A stretch of 64,000 nt of DNA from Agrypnia vestita (taxonomy: Eukaryota; Arthropoda; Insecta; Trichoptera; Phryganeidae): contig JADDOH010023134.1 in assembly GCA_016648135.1 (NCBI GenBank), positions 35,258-99,257 on the forward strand, in the 5' to 3' direction. The translations under genes and the position numbers were made by a program. This document shows positions 34,971-46,849 of this stretch, one piece after another. A model generated the notes under the pieces. That model was not told where the DNA came from. It made no database searches and worked only from the letters and a program-made list of their open reading frames with translations. How positions within the stretch are numbered: the first letter of the stretch is position 1; the number at the start of each line of letters is the position of its first letter.

Positions 34971-35258
34971 TCGACTAATCGGATTGGGACCCGCAATAGC
35001 GAGGTGCACCTGCATTTGAAATGTATTCCCATCTCCGCTAAAATATATGAAAGCCGTGGGCTACTACTAACAGACAGGTTCTTTTATTCGGAAGACTCCA
35101 ACAATCCTCGCCTCCTGGGAGGTGACGGGGAGCCTAGAGAATGTGAACACCGCCGGAGTGGTGCTCTCCTGCTGGACCGAATCGGTACTAAGCCGAGCTT
35201 GCGTGAAGCTCGAGTCTCATCGTGTGTTCATCTCCAAAACGTCTTTCTGCCTTCACAC

Positions 35259-35959
35259 TAGCGAAGGGAAAAACTTCATTTCAAACTGAAGACTACAACA
35301 CACACACGTTCACCAGTTTGAAGACTACAAAGTGTACACTACAATTGTAGTAAAAACTACTTGAAGTGAAGCAATTGTAGTACTATGAAATGAAGTGAAG
35401 TAATGAAGTAATTGTAGTATTAATGAAGTGAAGTAATGAAATGAAGTAATTGTAGTATTAATGAAGTGAAGTAATGTATTGAAGTAATTGTAGTATTAAT
35501 GAAGTGAAGTAATGAAATGAAGTAATTGTAGTATTAATGAAGTGAAGTAGTGAAGTAAATTTTTAAATGAAGCGAATGAAGTATTTTTTCCCCAAATAAA
35601 ATTTTGGCGAGCTAAAAGAAAAAAAAAAGGTCAACGACAAAAATATTTAAATAAGTGATGATATTTCATTTGGCGACCTAAAAAAAAAAAAAAGGTCGCC
35701 AGACAGATTTCTTCGTTCGATTCCAAAAGTAAAAAGTACACTATTTAAAATGTGTTTCTCATACTTTCGATAACTTTAAAGTGTATGTACTTTGTAGTGT
35801 TCGCTTTGAAATGAAGTGTACTATTTGAAATTTATACTTTCAATAACTTTGGTGTTTGTAGTTTGTAGTGTGCACTACACAACAAAATGTGCGAAGTGTG
35901 CACTTCAATGCAGTGTAGTACTACATTGTAGTAGTGAGTACAGAGCGGACCCATCACTA
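35259..35959 (+). mobile_element. Non-autonomous hAT element, copy A, 701 bp
   Basis: The ends TAGCGAAGGG and CCCATCACTA form a short imperfect inverted repeat, flanked by a perfect 8-bp target duplication CTTCACAC (35,251-35,258 and 35,960-35,967). These are hAT characters. There is no transposase. The interior holds a minisatellite of AATGAAGTGAAGTAATG/AAATGAAGTAATTGTAGTATT units and many ACTACA/TGTAGT words near the ends, which may be transposase-binding sites. Two further copies form part of the palindrome arms at 57.5 and 63.3 kb. Confidence 0.9.
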
Positions 35960-36149
35960 CTTCACACAGAGGATCCCACCATAATATTGAATAGTGACAG
36001 TGATAAAAAACCTTATGCTAATTTTTTTTATATTTCTATGTGTGGTTTTATATTTCTACTATGTACGTACTCTTGCGTTTTCTTAACTTTTAATAAATTG
36101 CTGAAACAATGCATTCCGTTTCAATGTTTAATTTGAAATATATACATAT

Positions 36150-37345
36150 TTTTTGGTTCCTTTTTTTTAACTCGTGGCGTCTGCTTGCTTGTTTCCTTGA
36201 CGAAAAAACTTTGTGTGGATTTTTAACCCTTTCCCCGTGATCCAATCGGGCTGAAACTTTGCAAGCAGACTCGTGGCGACGGTCAAGAATACCCATCAAA
36301 ATTTCTTTTGAAAAAATTAATATTTATAGTTTAATTTTGGATTTTTAGAAATTTTAATGGTTTTTTAAAATTGGAAACAATACAAATGTTTGGTTACTAC
36401 CATCAGCGGCCTAACGACGACGCCACTGAATATTTAAAATTTGAATTACTCCGTCGGTATAATAGGTACATAACTACTGTTTCGAACAGGATCCACGGCG
36501 ATCAACTTGACCCCGTACAACCAACTGCGACACGGAAACTGCGAAATTTTATATATTTTATGTTTTTCTATGAATGCTTTTTTATGTTATATGAGTAAAT
36601 TTAAGAAAATGAAAATAAAAATATTATGTTTTGGTAGCCCTGAAAAAGGGCCGGTTTTTGAATATTTGTGTGAATCTGACCCAGCGTGTGTCGCGTTCAA
36701 CGGAGCATCAGCAGCAGCGCGGAGCGCAGCGGAAATGAGCGACGCGCCGGTTGGCTGACACACGCGGGGTCTAATGTACTTAATTGAATAAATGCGCTGA
36801 AATCGGAGAGCAAAGGCAGTCTTTTCGTCGTATTGTGTCTTCGCTCTTCGATCCAGTCTACAAGTTTTAAAGTGTTTTTTAATTTCTCAAACCTTCTCTA
36901 CATCCTGCTCCTGCCGTTTTTGGCGGCCCTGAAAAGTGAAATTGGGGATCCACACCTGGTAAATATACAGTCTTTGTCCTGTGCAAGACAACTACGAATT
37001 TCGAAAATTTATAATAATTGGTTCACAGTTGACAGGAAAATTGGGTATTTTGGGAAGAAATCAAATAATCTTTTATTTCTTTTAGATTTCTGCTTAGTTT
37101 TGAAGAATTCTACATTACTCAAACCTGATTCTGACTAAATCATTTGACGTTGGAAATTCATAAGGTACGATATTGATGATAATTGAATCTATCAAAATCT
37201 TGACATTGCAAAACATCTGACATTTTAGAAATATATTAAATTCCTGTAAGTTTAGTGTTATGTTATATGTTTTAATTCGTCTTTAATTATTGTTATATTT
37301 TACAAAGAAATAGAGTATAGTAAAAACTTGGTTTTATGGATTAGT
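36150..37345. mobile_element. Second copy of the long-inverted-repeat element (one arm, interrupted)
   Basis: 36,150-36,390 matches the right arm of the 7.25-8.78 kb element (TTTTTTAACTCGTGGCGTCTG, ACCCTTTCCCCGTGATCCAAT, TCGTGGCGACG, AATTTTGGATTTTT, ACAATACAAATG). The arm's outer end reappears at about 37,316-37,345 (AGTATAGTAAAAACTTGGTTTTATGGATTAGT). Some 930 bp of unrelated DNA, including a 92-bp foldback, separates the two pieces. Confidence 0.55.
36679..36770. repeat. 92-bp GC-rich foldback
   Basis: ACCCAGCGTGTGTC at 36,679-36,692 and GACACACGCGGGGT at 36,757-36,770 are complementary with one mismatch. The interior is GC-rich (GCAGCAGCGCGGAGCGCAGC). A small MITE or a structured RNA element are both possible. 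Confidence 0.5.
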
Positions 37346-37749
37346 TTTTTAATACATAAAAATAGCATTTATTGTTTCATTTTGTTTTTCTCATTGATAG
37401 TTTTCTAATATCATTACTATGATGATTGTTTTTCATTGATTTTCTCTCCAAAAATATTGAACTGAAAAATTAATAAAAACAATACTTGTGACCACTTTGT
37501 AACCTCCATAAAATTAAAAATCATTATCAATCGGGTATGTATGCCTTAAAACATTACTTAGATATATTGTAAAACATAAAATATAATAAAACTATTTGTG
37601 TTTCTAAATAAAAGAATTTAAACTCTTAAAGGTAATTTAGAAATCGGCACCGAATTATAACCGCCGCGGCGGTGTTAATTACAACTAGAAGATAATGACA
37701 AAAACATAATATCTATGTTAAAAGCAACACTCGTCATTATGACGAGTAT

Positions 37750-37829
37750 ATACTAATGCTTCGCTTTCATTTATGTGGTTGCTTAGATAAAATTTAATAT
37801 ATTTCACAAAATACCACTGACTTTCCTAA
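37750..37829. repeat. 80-bp perfect direct repeat, copy 2
   Basis: Identical to 34,891-34,970; the copies are 2,859 bp apart and flank the hAT copy A and the partial inverted-repeat element. Confidence 0.9.
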
Positions 37830-38137
37830 AAAATTAGCCGCTAGGGTTGATTTAATGACACACTTTCAAATATAACAACCACACTGTCAATACTTAATGA
37901 ACGGCACTGTTCAACAGTCAGTGGGCGTGTGAGCGCGACTGACGCACGTGCCCGTGCGCGTATACAGAATACATACAGGCAGATGAAAAGGCCTATGGTT
38001 CATTTGTTGTATACTCGTATTTCGAATATATTTTCGTTTATTTATTTAATGTTTATGGAAGACCAACAGCACAAAAAAAAGCATAGAAAACATTGATACA
38101 ATATAGATGGCCAATTACAGGTCTCCACATTTAGAAA

Positions 38138-38880
38138 TATATTAATTAGATAGAAAGAAAGAATAAAAAATTTAAGCAAACAGAAATATGTCAGTAATGA
38201 TAAACATTTATGATATACTAAGGCAAATTAATTATATAGAAAGAAAGAATAAAAAAAATTTAAACAAACAGAAATATGTCAGTAATGATAAATATTTATG
38301 ATATACTAAGGCATATTAATTATATAGAAAGAAAGAATAAAACATTTAAACAAACAGAAATATGTCAGTAATGATAAATATTTATGATATACTAAGGCAT
38401 ATTAATTATATAGAAAGAAAGAATAAAAAAATTAAACAACCAGAAATATGTCAGTAATGATAAATATTTATGATATACTAAGGCATATTAATTATATAGA
38501 AAGAAAGAAAAAAAAAATTTAAACAAACTGAAATATGTCAGTAATGATAAATATTTATGATATACTAAGGCATATTAATTATATAGAAAGAAAGAATAAA
38601 AAAATTTAAACAAACTGAAATATGTCAGTAATGATAAATATTATGATATACTAAGGCATATTAATTATATAGAAAAAATAATAAAAAATTTAAACAAACA
38701 GAAATATGTCGGTAATGATAAATATTTATGATATACTAAGGCATATTAATTATATAGAAAGAAAGAATAAAAAATTTAAGCAAACAGAAATATGTCAGTA
38801 ATGATAAACATTTATGATATACTAAGGCATATTAATTATATAGAAAGAAAGAATAAAAAATTTAAATAAAAGAAAAAGAA
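38138..38880 (-). repeat. 86-88 bp minisatellite in LINE 3' UTR, about 9 units
   Basis: Unit landmarks ATTAATTATATAGAAAGAAAG, AAACAAACAGAAATATGTC, GTAATGATAAA and TTATGATATACTAAGGC repeat about every 86-88 bp from 38,138 to 38,880. Units differ by single bases and A-run length. The array begins right after the LINE stop codon and ends just before the conserved LINE 3' end, so it belongs to the LINE. Confidence 0.9.
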
Positions 38881-38889
38881 ACTTAATTA

Positions 38890-40169
38890 TTACGTGGAAA
38901 AAAATTCAGCACTCAAAATTTTTCTTAATCTTGTGTGGCTGCACTCGAACAGATCAATATCCAATAATCTTATCAGTTTATTGAATGCATCGCATACCCT
39001 CAAGAAATATGAATTCCGACGATAGTTGGATGAGGTAAAATCAATGTGAAAGACTGGGTTGTGTCTACGAGATCTACAGGGAACATGGAATTTTAGTCTA
39101 TTTAATAGTTCAGGACAGTCGACGTTGCCTGATACAATTTTTAGTAGGTACATCAAATCACCTATTTCCCGACGTCTGTATAAAGGTAGGATTTGATATT
39201 TTTTGCATGAACTGTCATAATCGTCAGAAACGCAATTGAATTTAAAGTTGAGAAAGCGAATAAATTTTTTTTGAATTTGTTCCAAGCGATTTATATAGAT
39301 CATATATTGGGGGTTCCATACTTGCGTTGCATACTCGAGTTTGCTTCTGACAAAAGTGCAGTAAAGTACTTTCAATGTCTTTACACACTTAAAATCTTTA
39401 GACATTCTCATGATGAAACCTAAAGCCCTATAAGCCTTACTTATAATAGAATCGATATGTTCGTCGTATAATAATTTTCTATCATTGATCACCCCTAAAT
39501 CTCTGATTGACGTAGCTGTTTCTAATTGATCTCCTTTTAGTCTATAGTTAAATGGTATTATATTCTTTTTGCGTGTGAAAACTACACAAGAACATTTTGA
39601 GGGATTCAAATCAAGTTTATTTAATTTACAATAATTATCTAACCGTAGCAAATCATCTTGTAGATTGAACGAATCGTAATTACTAGAAATTGGTTTAAAA
39701 ATTTTCATATCGTCAGCAAAAATTAGGACATTAGAGTGACGAAGCAATCGTGAATATCGGAAATGAAGATTATAAACAACAATGGCCCCAGCAGTGATCC
39801 CTGAGGTACTCCGCTGGGAACTACAACCCAACTCGATATGTAATTGCTTACTACCACAGCTTGAGTTCTATTATCGATGTAGGATGCAAACCATCTTAGC
39901 AAGTCACCACGTATTCCGGCCAAGAAAAGCTTATTAATCAACAGATGATGATCTATTCTATCAAACGCCTTACTATAATCAGTATAGATCACATCTGTTT
40001 GAAGTCCTTTATCCATTTTATCAGTTAGAAAGTCATTAAAGAGGATTAGATTGGAGACGGTTGATTTCCCTTTGATGAATCCGTGTTGATCTGGATGAAA
40101 GGAGTGATGAAGAGTTGCATAGACTTGATCGTATATAACCTTCTCGAAAACTTTAGCAATTGTGCACAA
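38890..40169 (-). pseudogene. LINE reverse transcriptase, 5'-truncated, one frameshift
   Basis: The first frame (40,169-39,723) reads TIAKVFEKVIYDQVY, PDQHGFIKGKSTVSNL, YTDYSKAFDRIDHHLLINKL and SGVPQGSLLGPLLFIIFISD. A frameshift near 39,740 moves to the second frame (to 38,890) with LIFADDMKIFKP, LNPSKCSCVVFTRKK, TSIRDLGVI, YRALGFIMRMSKDF, FVRSKLEYATQVWNPQ, RLEQIQKKFIRFLNF, and the C-terminal tail ending ILSAEFFST. Catalytic residues FADD are present. Missing are the endonuclease and the first RT blocks. In an intact element this enzyme copies LINE RNA at the target site. One lesion in over 420 codons suggests a fairly young insertion. The frames are distinct in sequence from the LINE at 4-7 kb. 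Confidence 0.88.
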
Positions 40170-41290
40170 TTTGAATATATTATTTGATTATCATTGAATA
40201 CCCGTTTCAAGAATCATTTAAGCGACGCTTTTTCTGGATTCTTCCGTTTTAACTAAATACCATCAACATTATTCAATAATCAATGTTTTGAAATATTGAG
40301 AAAAACAGTTTGACATTTTTACTTTGAAAAATAACCAATATGAATAGAAGACTATTTAAAAAAAAGTTAAATTGTACAAGTAAAAAATAATTCAAACCTG
40401 CCTACAGAATATTCGTATGTTCGATTTCAAAATTAATGATTTCAAAGACAATAAACGAGTTAATTAATATATTTCTTTGTTTACTGTATTTTATTAAAAA
40501 AATATATGCAATACCATCAGAATTTTTACACATCTTTTCAATGAAATTATGAATTTCCCATTAAATTTTCAATTGTGATGAAAAGACATTGGGGTTTTAT
40601 ACATGTATTGATTACACGTTTGTTGAAATTAGTTGGTTATAGCTCCATAATAACGTTTATTATTATTTTACTATAAAATTTATTACTTTCACTTTTCTGT
40701 GATAGTAATGGGTATTATTTTTTAAGTCATGGTAAGTACCCATATAATTATAAAAATGGCAGATATTTCTTTAAAATAATTTAAATTCATGACTTGATTT
40801 CCTAGATTTGCATTGTTTTCCATGTATCGGAATATTTATTTAGGGATTATAAATGAAAAGTCATAAGACAAGCGTCTTGTTTTGTTCGTTAGTTAGGTTA
40901 GGTTAGTATAATGAAATAAAATAACACACAATAGAGGCTGCTACTACTACTACTCTATTAAATAATTCCGACAGCATCGGACTACAACACAGCTGCCCGC
41001 TACATCTAGCAATAGCAATCTTCTGCTAGTGTTAAATAAGATACGCATCTGTGTCCAGTGTGACAAAGATTTTTATCGGAGTTCACTTTGTTTCTCCTTA
41101 GGGCTCAGTCTTCCTTTACGGCGAGAAAATTACAAGTCCATGTTGAACAAAAAAAAATGTAAGAATCGTTTTTATATTTTCGTGTAAAATAAAATAAAGA
41201 AAGCTTTGAATAATATTGTACTTAAATTGATGGGGATGGATGAATTGAAGAAAATTGATGAAATTAAGAAAATAAATTGAAGGAAAAGAA
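40170..41290. other. Unrecognised AT-rich DNA
   Basis: No frame or repeat end supported. Confidence 0.5.
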
Positions 41291-41299
41291 ATATCAGCT

Positions 41300-41600
41300 T
41301 GTCTAATATGATAAAGATTGTCAGAACACAAGTCTTTCCAATCTTTATGTATGGACATGGATGAGACATGGACATTGAGACGATAAGAGCGGATGAAGAC
41401 GTACGCATTGGCAATATGGTGCTGGCGGCGTAACTCCCATGGGAAGCCCCTGGCCATACAGATCCTAGAACAAACAGCTTAATTTTACCAGAAATTAATG
41501 TCAACTAGATGGCTCGCTTGAGGAAGTTGGTCAGTGGAAGCGGCAGTTGGGAGCAGATGGCACCGGTTGCTAGTTTTGGTTGTGGTGTCATCATTATCAG
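41300..41600 (+). pseudogene. Degraded RTE/Proto-type LINE C-terminal fragment
   Basis: The plus strand reads KIVRTQVFPIFMYG, then, after frame breaks, ETIRADEDVRIGNMVLAA. This resembles the block (I/L)V.TQVFPI..YG.E.WT.......IDAFEMWCWRR.L of RTE-related elements. Downstream to 41,600 the frame is lost. Low resolution; several frameshifts. Confidence 0.4.
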
Positions 41601-41609
41601 TGACCACGG

Positions 41610-44600
41610 CTGCTGTGCCAGGAGCAAAACGAAGGAGAATAAAATTTCCATAACTTAACTGCGATGTTTAAAAAAGTTCAGAATATTTTGAGTTTGTTCA
41701 AATCTTTCAGAACAGTGCTGGATTTATGTCATAGAGACATTATTAATCAATTAATGTATATTATAGATATCTCACAGAGGATGAGGGGATTTAGGGGAAT
41801 GAAAATGGCTTTGTACAGGCCGCATGGAAAAGGTGCTTATTACTCATATATGAAAGCTTTCCACGCAATTTGAACATATATACAACTTCCAAAAAATGAA
41901 TAAGCATGGTATATTCTATCATGGGTGGAAATGGCGAATGTTACAATTGTGTAAAGTGATCACTTAAGCCAACCATAAAAAGATAGGTCATAAGTCCTAT
42001 TACACCCAAATGACTTCTATACCTACTTTCCCATAATTAATACAGTTTCGTCTCTGTGAGATATCTATAATATACATTAATTTTAAAAAGTTCTTTCTCA
42101 TATAATATATTACATATTCGAATTGGTATATTGCCCGTTGATTCTTGTAGCATTAATTACGGATATTTAATTTAATTTATAATATTTTTATTTATATGGC
42201 CTAGAACTACTCTAACTTATATTGAGCTGGGCTACAAGATAAAATTGTAAGGAAAAATCATGGCCCATGTCCACAGAGAAGAATTTTATAAGAGTTTCGA
42301 TTCTAGGCGATGTCTGAGATATTGAATTGGCTCCCGTGAGATTCTTTGGAGATAATTCTCGGCTATCGCGATCTCGCCCGCCATTTCACGCTTGTTGTAC
42401 ATTAAATGTCAACTCGGTGACTGTTGGTATACCGATATATCGTTAGTTGAGTGTGTTAGAATCTAGCTAACAGCATTTAAAACGGAATGAATGTCGATGA
42501 CTTAATGCATTGTGTTTATCAGAATCAATAGTTGTTGGTATCCAAGACTCAGGATGACGTTTGTACCCGCATCATGAGTCTCTCCAGATCCAGATCGAAA
42601 TATCAACACGTGTACATGGTACTAAGGTTTATTTCATGGTGTCTCATTCCGGAGATTTAATTTAACAATACCCACCTCACCCACATGTATGAGTGGCTAA
42701 TTGTAACGAATAGCTTTAAAATCAGACAGTGTTGCAAAAAGTACTTCGAAAATCCTGTCACATTTTCTGAATGAATTATGATATTATAAAACAAATTATT
42801 ATCTTCAAAAAGTGTATCAACGGAATTCGTACATCCCTTGAGACACGGGTCTTAAATAATCACTGGAATGGTAGACTTACCGGATAATAAACATCACTGA
42901 ATTTAAGAAAAAAATTTGTTTTGAGATGTTTATTTATTGATACAGTGGCATAATTTTAAATTACTTCGTGAATTGTGACCTCATAATAAATCTCCTAATA
43001 GTATCCACTACAGAGTTGAATACATGCAAAGTAATTTACTTGCATTTATTATAGTTCAATCCATATCTATTTATAGTAAATTTGCTTAAAATCTCGTTAT
43101 AAAATGTTTCCGGTCGATTTTAATCATAAAGCAACTCTTTTTTTTTTCATCGCAGAATTGTGTGAGCTACATGCAAATTTTAATTAATTTTTTTGAAAAG
43201 AACTAAATTCACAGATAATCTACGCCATCAATATAAAACGAAGTATTAAAATGTAAATAATGATATTGGAATACACAATTTTGAAGACAGTTAAGTCTGA
43301 AGAATTACTAAAAATTGTCATTGCCTGCTGATTTTAGATCAGATTATCCTTTTTGGAGACAACATAATATAGTGGGAAAATAAATAGGCAAAGTGTGGTT
43401 AATTTTTAGCTTAAGGATACACCGAATATATTAAAACTTCAATTTGGAAATATTTTGTTCAGTAAAATTGCCATGGGGATTGAACAAACTAATTCGTTGC
43501 ACGCAAACAAGCAAATCGTTTAACAGAAAAATAAGCATCGACATGACGTAACCAAGAGGATGTTGGAATTAAAACTTCTACCGTAGGTTACAGAATTATA
43601 GGTAAATATATAAAATAATGATTAGAATAAAAATACTACAACTTTTTAGTCTTTTTATAAGATAAGGATTATTTATTTCCCGGAATCTTTTTTTTATGTT
43701 GCTAAATATTATATGTATTTTTGGATTTAGACCGTATTAAGGATTTATTACCATTTAATAAATAACTGCAACTGAAACTTCTCATGAATGCTCTACACAA
43801 AGGAAAAAGGTTCGTAGACGGTCTTAACAAAATAATATACGGGGTAAGTGTAAGCATACACAGGGTTGTTGCGGAAAATAGCACTTGAAAACTCTTCGGG
43901 GGCTATAAATTCCCAACTTCCCGGGGTGTTACACAGGAATTGTTGCTCCCCCAGGAGGAGACTTTTTCAATTTGACCTGTAAACCGAAGTAACACTCGAC
44001 TTTAGCTGGAAAGATGTTGCCCATTAGCGACAAACATTCACACGCTTGGAAGGTGTTCGGTTTAACGCTGGCTGTACCGAGATTACATCAAGGGGATTCG
44101 AGGGCGGATTGGCGATCCAACACCGCGCCGCGCCGGTCCAACAACTTGTCTGGACAATTGAATTGGTATTTTTATACTGAAAATTGAAAATATTGCAACT
44201 TTTAAGGCTGGACATTCACATTAGAAGCTTGAAATATCGAGGTATTCGATAATTTGATCATGCTCTTTCAAGAGGATTACCACAAATAATCCGAAAGTAA
44301 TGTCAAGTGAGATTTCGTCAGTCAGACCGTGAGAATTGATAGAGTAAGAAGGGCACGACAAAAAGAGATGGCTATATATTTATGTTCGATATTCGTGACG
44401 TCACGTTGGCACAGAAATCGGTTGTTTACAGAATATTGTTCTTTTTCTTATGTGGCAACACTGATTTGTCGCTATCGAAAATTAATCCTACCCTCAACCG
44501 AGTATCTTTTTACCTTTCGTTTCGACAAGTCTCCCTATTCTCGTTATAAAAGCGGCAGGACACTTTCTCGCCTCCTGAATTGTAAATTTTAGAAAAACTA
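41610..44600. other. Long unrecognised stretch
   Basis: Mixed AT-rich DNA with no coding frame over 70 codons that has recognisable character, no tRNA and no clear repeat ends. It may be unique chromosomal DNA. Confidence 0.45.
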
Positions 44601-44611
44601 TGAAACTCAAT

Positions 44612-45050
44612 GTCTGTCTGTCTGTCTGTTCTCTAAACAAATCCACACCGTTTGTCCGATTTGATTCAAATTTTGCATACTTATGCTTTAGGACCCGGCG
44701 GATAACATAGGCCATATTTCCTCCCTATTTTCACACCCCTTCTCCTCCCCCTGACATTTTTTCGATGCAAATCTGTACCGTTTGACCGATCGGACTCAAA
44801 ATTTGGAAACTTATTCTTTAAGACTCGGCGGGTAACATAAGCAACATTTCCTTCCTATTCTTATACCCCTTCCCCTCCCCCTGACATATTTTCGATTCAA
44901 ATCTGTACCGTTTGACTGATCGGACTCAAAATTTGGAAACTTATTCTTTAGGATTCGGCGGGTAACATAGACAAAATTTTTTCCCTATCCTCTTACGTCT
45001 TCCCCTTCCCCTGATATATTTTCGATGCAAATCTGTACCGGCTTCAACTT
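44612..45050 (+). repeat. 130-bp tandem repeat family, about three units, with GTCT run
   Basis: CAAATCTGTACCG recurs at about 44,767, 44,897 and 45,027, i.e. every 130 bp. Each unit also has GGACTCAAAATTTGGAAACTT, GGCGGGTAACATA and a CCCCTTCCCCTCCCCCTGACAT pyrimidine block. It starts with GTCTGTCTGTCTGTCTGTT at about 44,612. It is the reverse-oriented relative of 32,490-32,760. Confidence 0.8.
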
Positions 45051-45075
45051 AAATGAAATATGGGATCCTTTGGTT

Positions 45076-45413
45076 GAAATCAAATGCCGCATAGAGCAAG
45101 CTTTATCCGCATGAAAAAGATGTTCTGCAGTCATGATCTCAACCTAGGATTACGAATTCAAATGGTCAGCTGCTACGTGTTTTCAGTATTATTCTATGGA
45201 ATAGAAGCATGGACGCTTACCGAAGAACTGATAAGGCGACTCGAGGCGTTCGAGATGTGGATCTACAGAAGAATTCTCAAAATAAGCTGGATGGACAGAG
45301 TTACGAATGAAGATGTAATGGCTCGGATGAATAAAGAAAAAGAAGTTATTAAAACAATAAAAATCCGAAAACTTCAATATCTAGGACATGTGATGAGACA
45401 TCCAGAGAAATGA
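45076..45413 (+). pseudogene. RTE-type LINE C-terminal fragment
   Basis: The frame reads LGLRIQMVSCYVFSVLFYGI, EAWTLTEELIRRLEAFEMWI, YRRILKISWMDRVTNEDVM and IKIRKLQYLGHVMRHPEK, then a stop at 45,411-45,413. This is the characteristic C-terminal half of RTE-clade ORF2 (YGCEAWTLT....LEAFEMWCYRRML.ISW...V.N..V...........I..RKL.YLGH..R). No RT palm is present. It is uninterrupted for over 100 codons, so it is younger than the other RTE scraps. Confidence 0.8.
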
Positions 45414-45815
45414 GATCTTGCATCTCGTTGTATTAAAACGTCAGATAAATATTTTTTATGAGATATGGGTCGGACGACAGACAGCCTCCTAAAATACTAC
45501 TGGCCGTAGGAATTACATTACTTGATTGATTATATAATTAGGTACGAGTTAAAGATTGTTCATCACATTCTTCATGGATAGGGAAAAGGTCTAAGGATAT
45601 AGAATGTTTTCTTAGTAATTTTATTTAGTTCCTTTATAACCAATGGACGTGGTAAGAATTTCCATATTTGATTTATTAATAAATTTATATAAGAAAATTA
45701 TTGAAACAAATTTCTACATCGATAAGAAATCATAAAATCGTGAAGAGAAAAATATTTTAAATAAATGTAAAAAGCGTACCTACCTAATCATTTTCACTCT
45801 CGTTGTATGTGTGTT

Positions 45816-45885
<70 letters not shown>

Positions 45886-46840
45886 TTTCCTTGTATGCAC
45901 ACTTCTCGGCTCCGATCGTTGAGCTTCCGAAGGAACCCAGGAAGGAAAGGAAGCAAGGTTGTCATTTAATTATTATGGCGTCGAGGTAAACGCACGTATA
46001 ATGTTGGAAATTATAACAAAAGGATCAAATTTATATAAACTTACCCAAAAATCTTATTGTCGAAGTAAAACTTAATTACTTTTATAGTATAATATAATAA
46101 TAATTGATGTAAATATCAAATAATTCATAGTGAAATAAGTGAAAAGGAATAATCGGCCGTAGACACACGTCCGGCCCTCGCCTCGCCTCGCCTCGCCGCG
46201 GCCGATGGCCTTCTGATTTGTAACTGAATTTTTATTTTAAAATAATAATTAAAGGGTTTTTAATTAAATAAAATAAACATTTTTATAGTGGTTGAAGACT
46301 CAAAGTGCGGGTGTAAATACTACATGTGTAAAATTATCTCTTTATATAAATAAAAACCTTTTTAAAATCACCAAAAAAACGTAAAAATTTGTTGTAACTC
46401 TGTCAATATTTAACATTTCTTCATTATTTTAGTACGGTTTAATCATCATTTTATCATAGCTCGTACATATTCGTAAGAAAACATATAAAAAACAAAAAAC
46501 ATATAAATATTCAAAATCTATTGATTTTGAACTGAAAATTGAAAACGATTTTTGGCCGCGGCCTGTCCATTAATGCTTATATTTTCTTAATTATTGTAAA
46601 TAATGTTCAGTTTTCCACTTTTATATGAAAACAAAGGTTTTATATGAGTTATCGTCCTAAAAGAAATGCAGTAGGTATAGCATATACATTCTGATAATAA
46701 AAACCCACATTTTCGAAAAACCGATATATGAATTTGCAGTGAATGTCCAGCCAGTGAAAAATGGATTTGGATGGTTTTTTATTTTATTTTAAAAATGAAT
46801 TCTAAAAAATGCTAAAAATGTATGGTTCGGATAAAAAACT
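45414..46840. other. Unrecognised DNA with TG microsatellite
   Basis: A TG run occupies about 45,807-45,885. A CCTCGCCTCGCCTCG run followed by CCGCGGCC is at 46,176-46,202, with a GGCCGCGGCC partner at 46,555, perhaps the ends of a small element. No gene supported. Confidence 0.45.
45807..45885. repeat. (TG)n microsatellite
   Basis: Nearly pure TG dinucleotide repeat of about 75 bp, with a few TTTG interruptions at its left end. Confidence 0.97.
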
Positions 46841-46849
46841 TAACTAATT

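Larger units (their letters stand above)
38036..40169 (-). mobile_element. 5'-truncated CR1/Jockey-group LINE with minisatellite 3' UTR
   Basis: Minus strand: RT frame (40,169-38,890), then an 86-88 bp minisatellite, then a 3' end with GTGGAGACCTGTAATTGGCC, CTGTTGGTCTTCCATAAACA and a TTAAATAAATAAA tail at 38,036-38,055. Possible target duplication: TCGAATATATTTT on the tail side (38,023 on) and TTGAATATATTAT just beyond the 5' end (40,172 on). The 5' truncation at about 40,165 is abrupt, as is usual for incomplete target-primed reverse transcription. Confidence 0.8.

Noticed and set aside
35816..36136. 106-codon frame starting in the hAT, also at 57,411-57,620 on the minus strand
   Set aside because: Chance frame over the hAT end sequence; the copies differ downstream of the element boundary.
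34891..37829. LTR retrotransposon bounded by the 80-bp direct repeats
   Set aside because: No TG...CA ends, no primer-binding site and no gag/pol coding between the copies.
38138..38880. CRISPR-like array of regular repeats
   Set aside because: Units of 86-88 bp repeat entirely, with no variable spacers, inside a eukaryotic LINE 3' UTR.
45780..45989. Threonine-histidine and valine-cysteine frames
   Set aside because: Translation of the TG microsatellite on either strand.
46176..46560. Small element bounded by CCTCGCCTCG/CCGCGGCC and GGCCGCGGCC
   Set aside because: Only a short palindromic GC word is shared; no convincing ends or target duplication.
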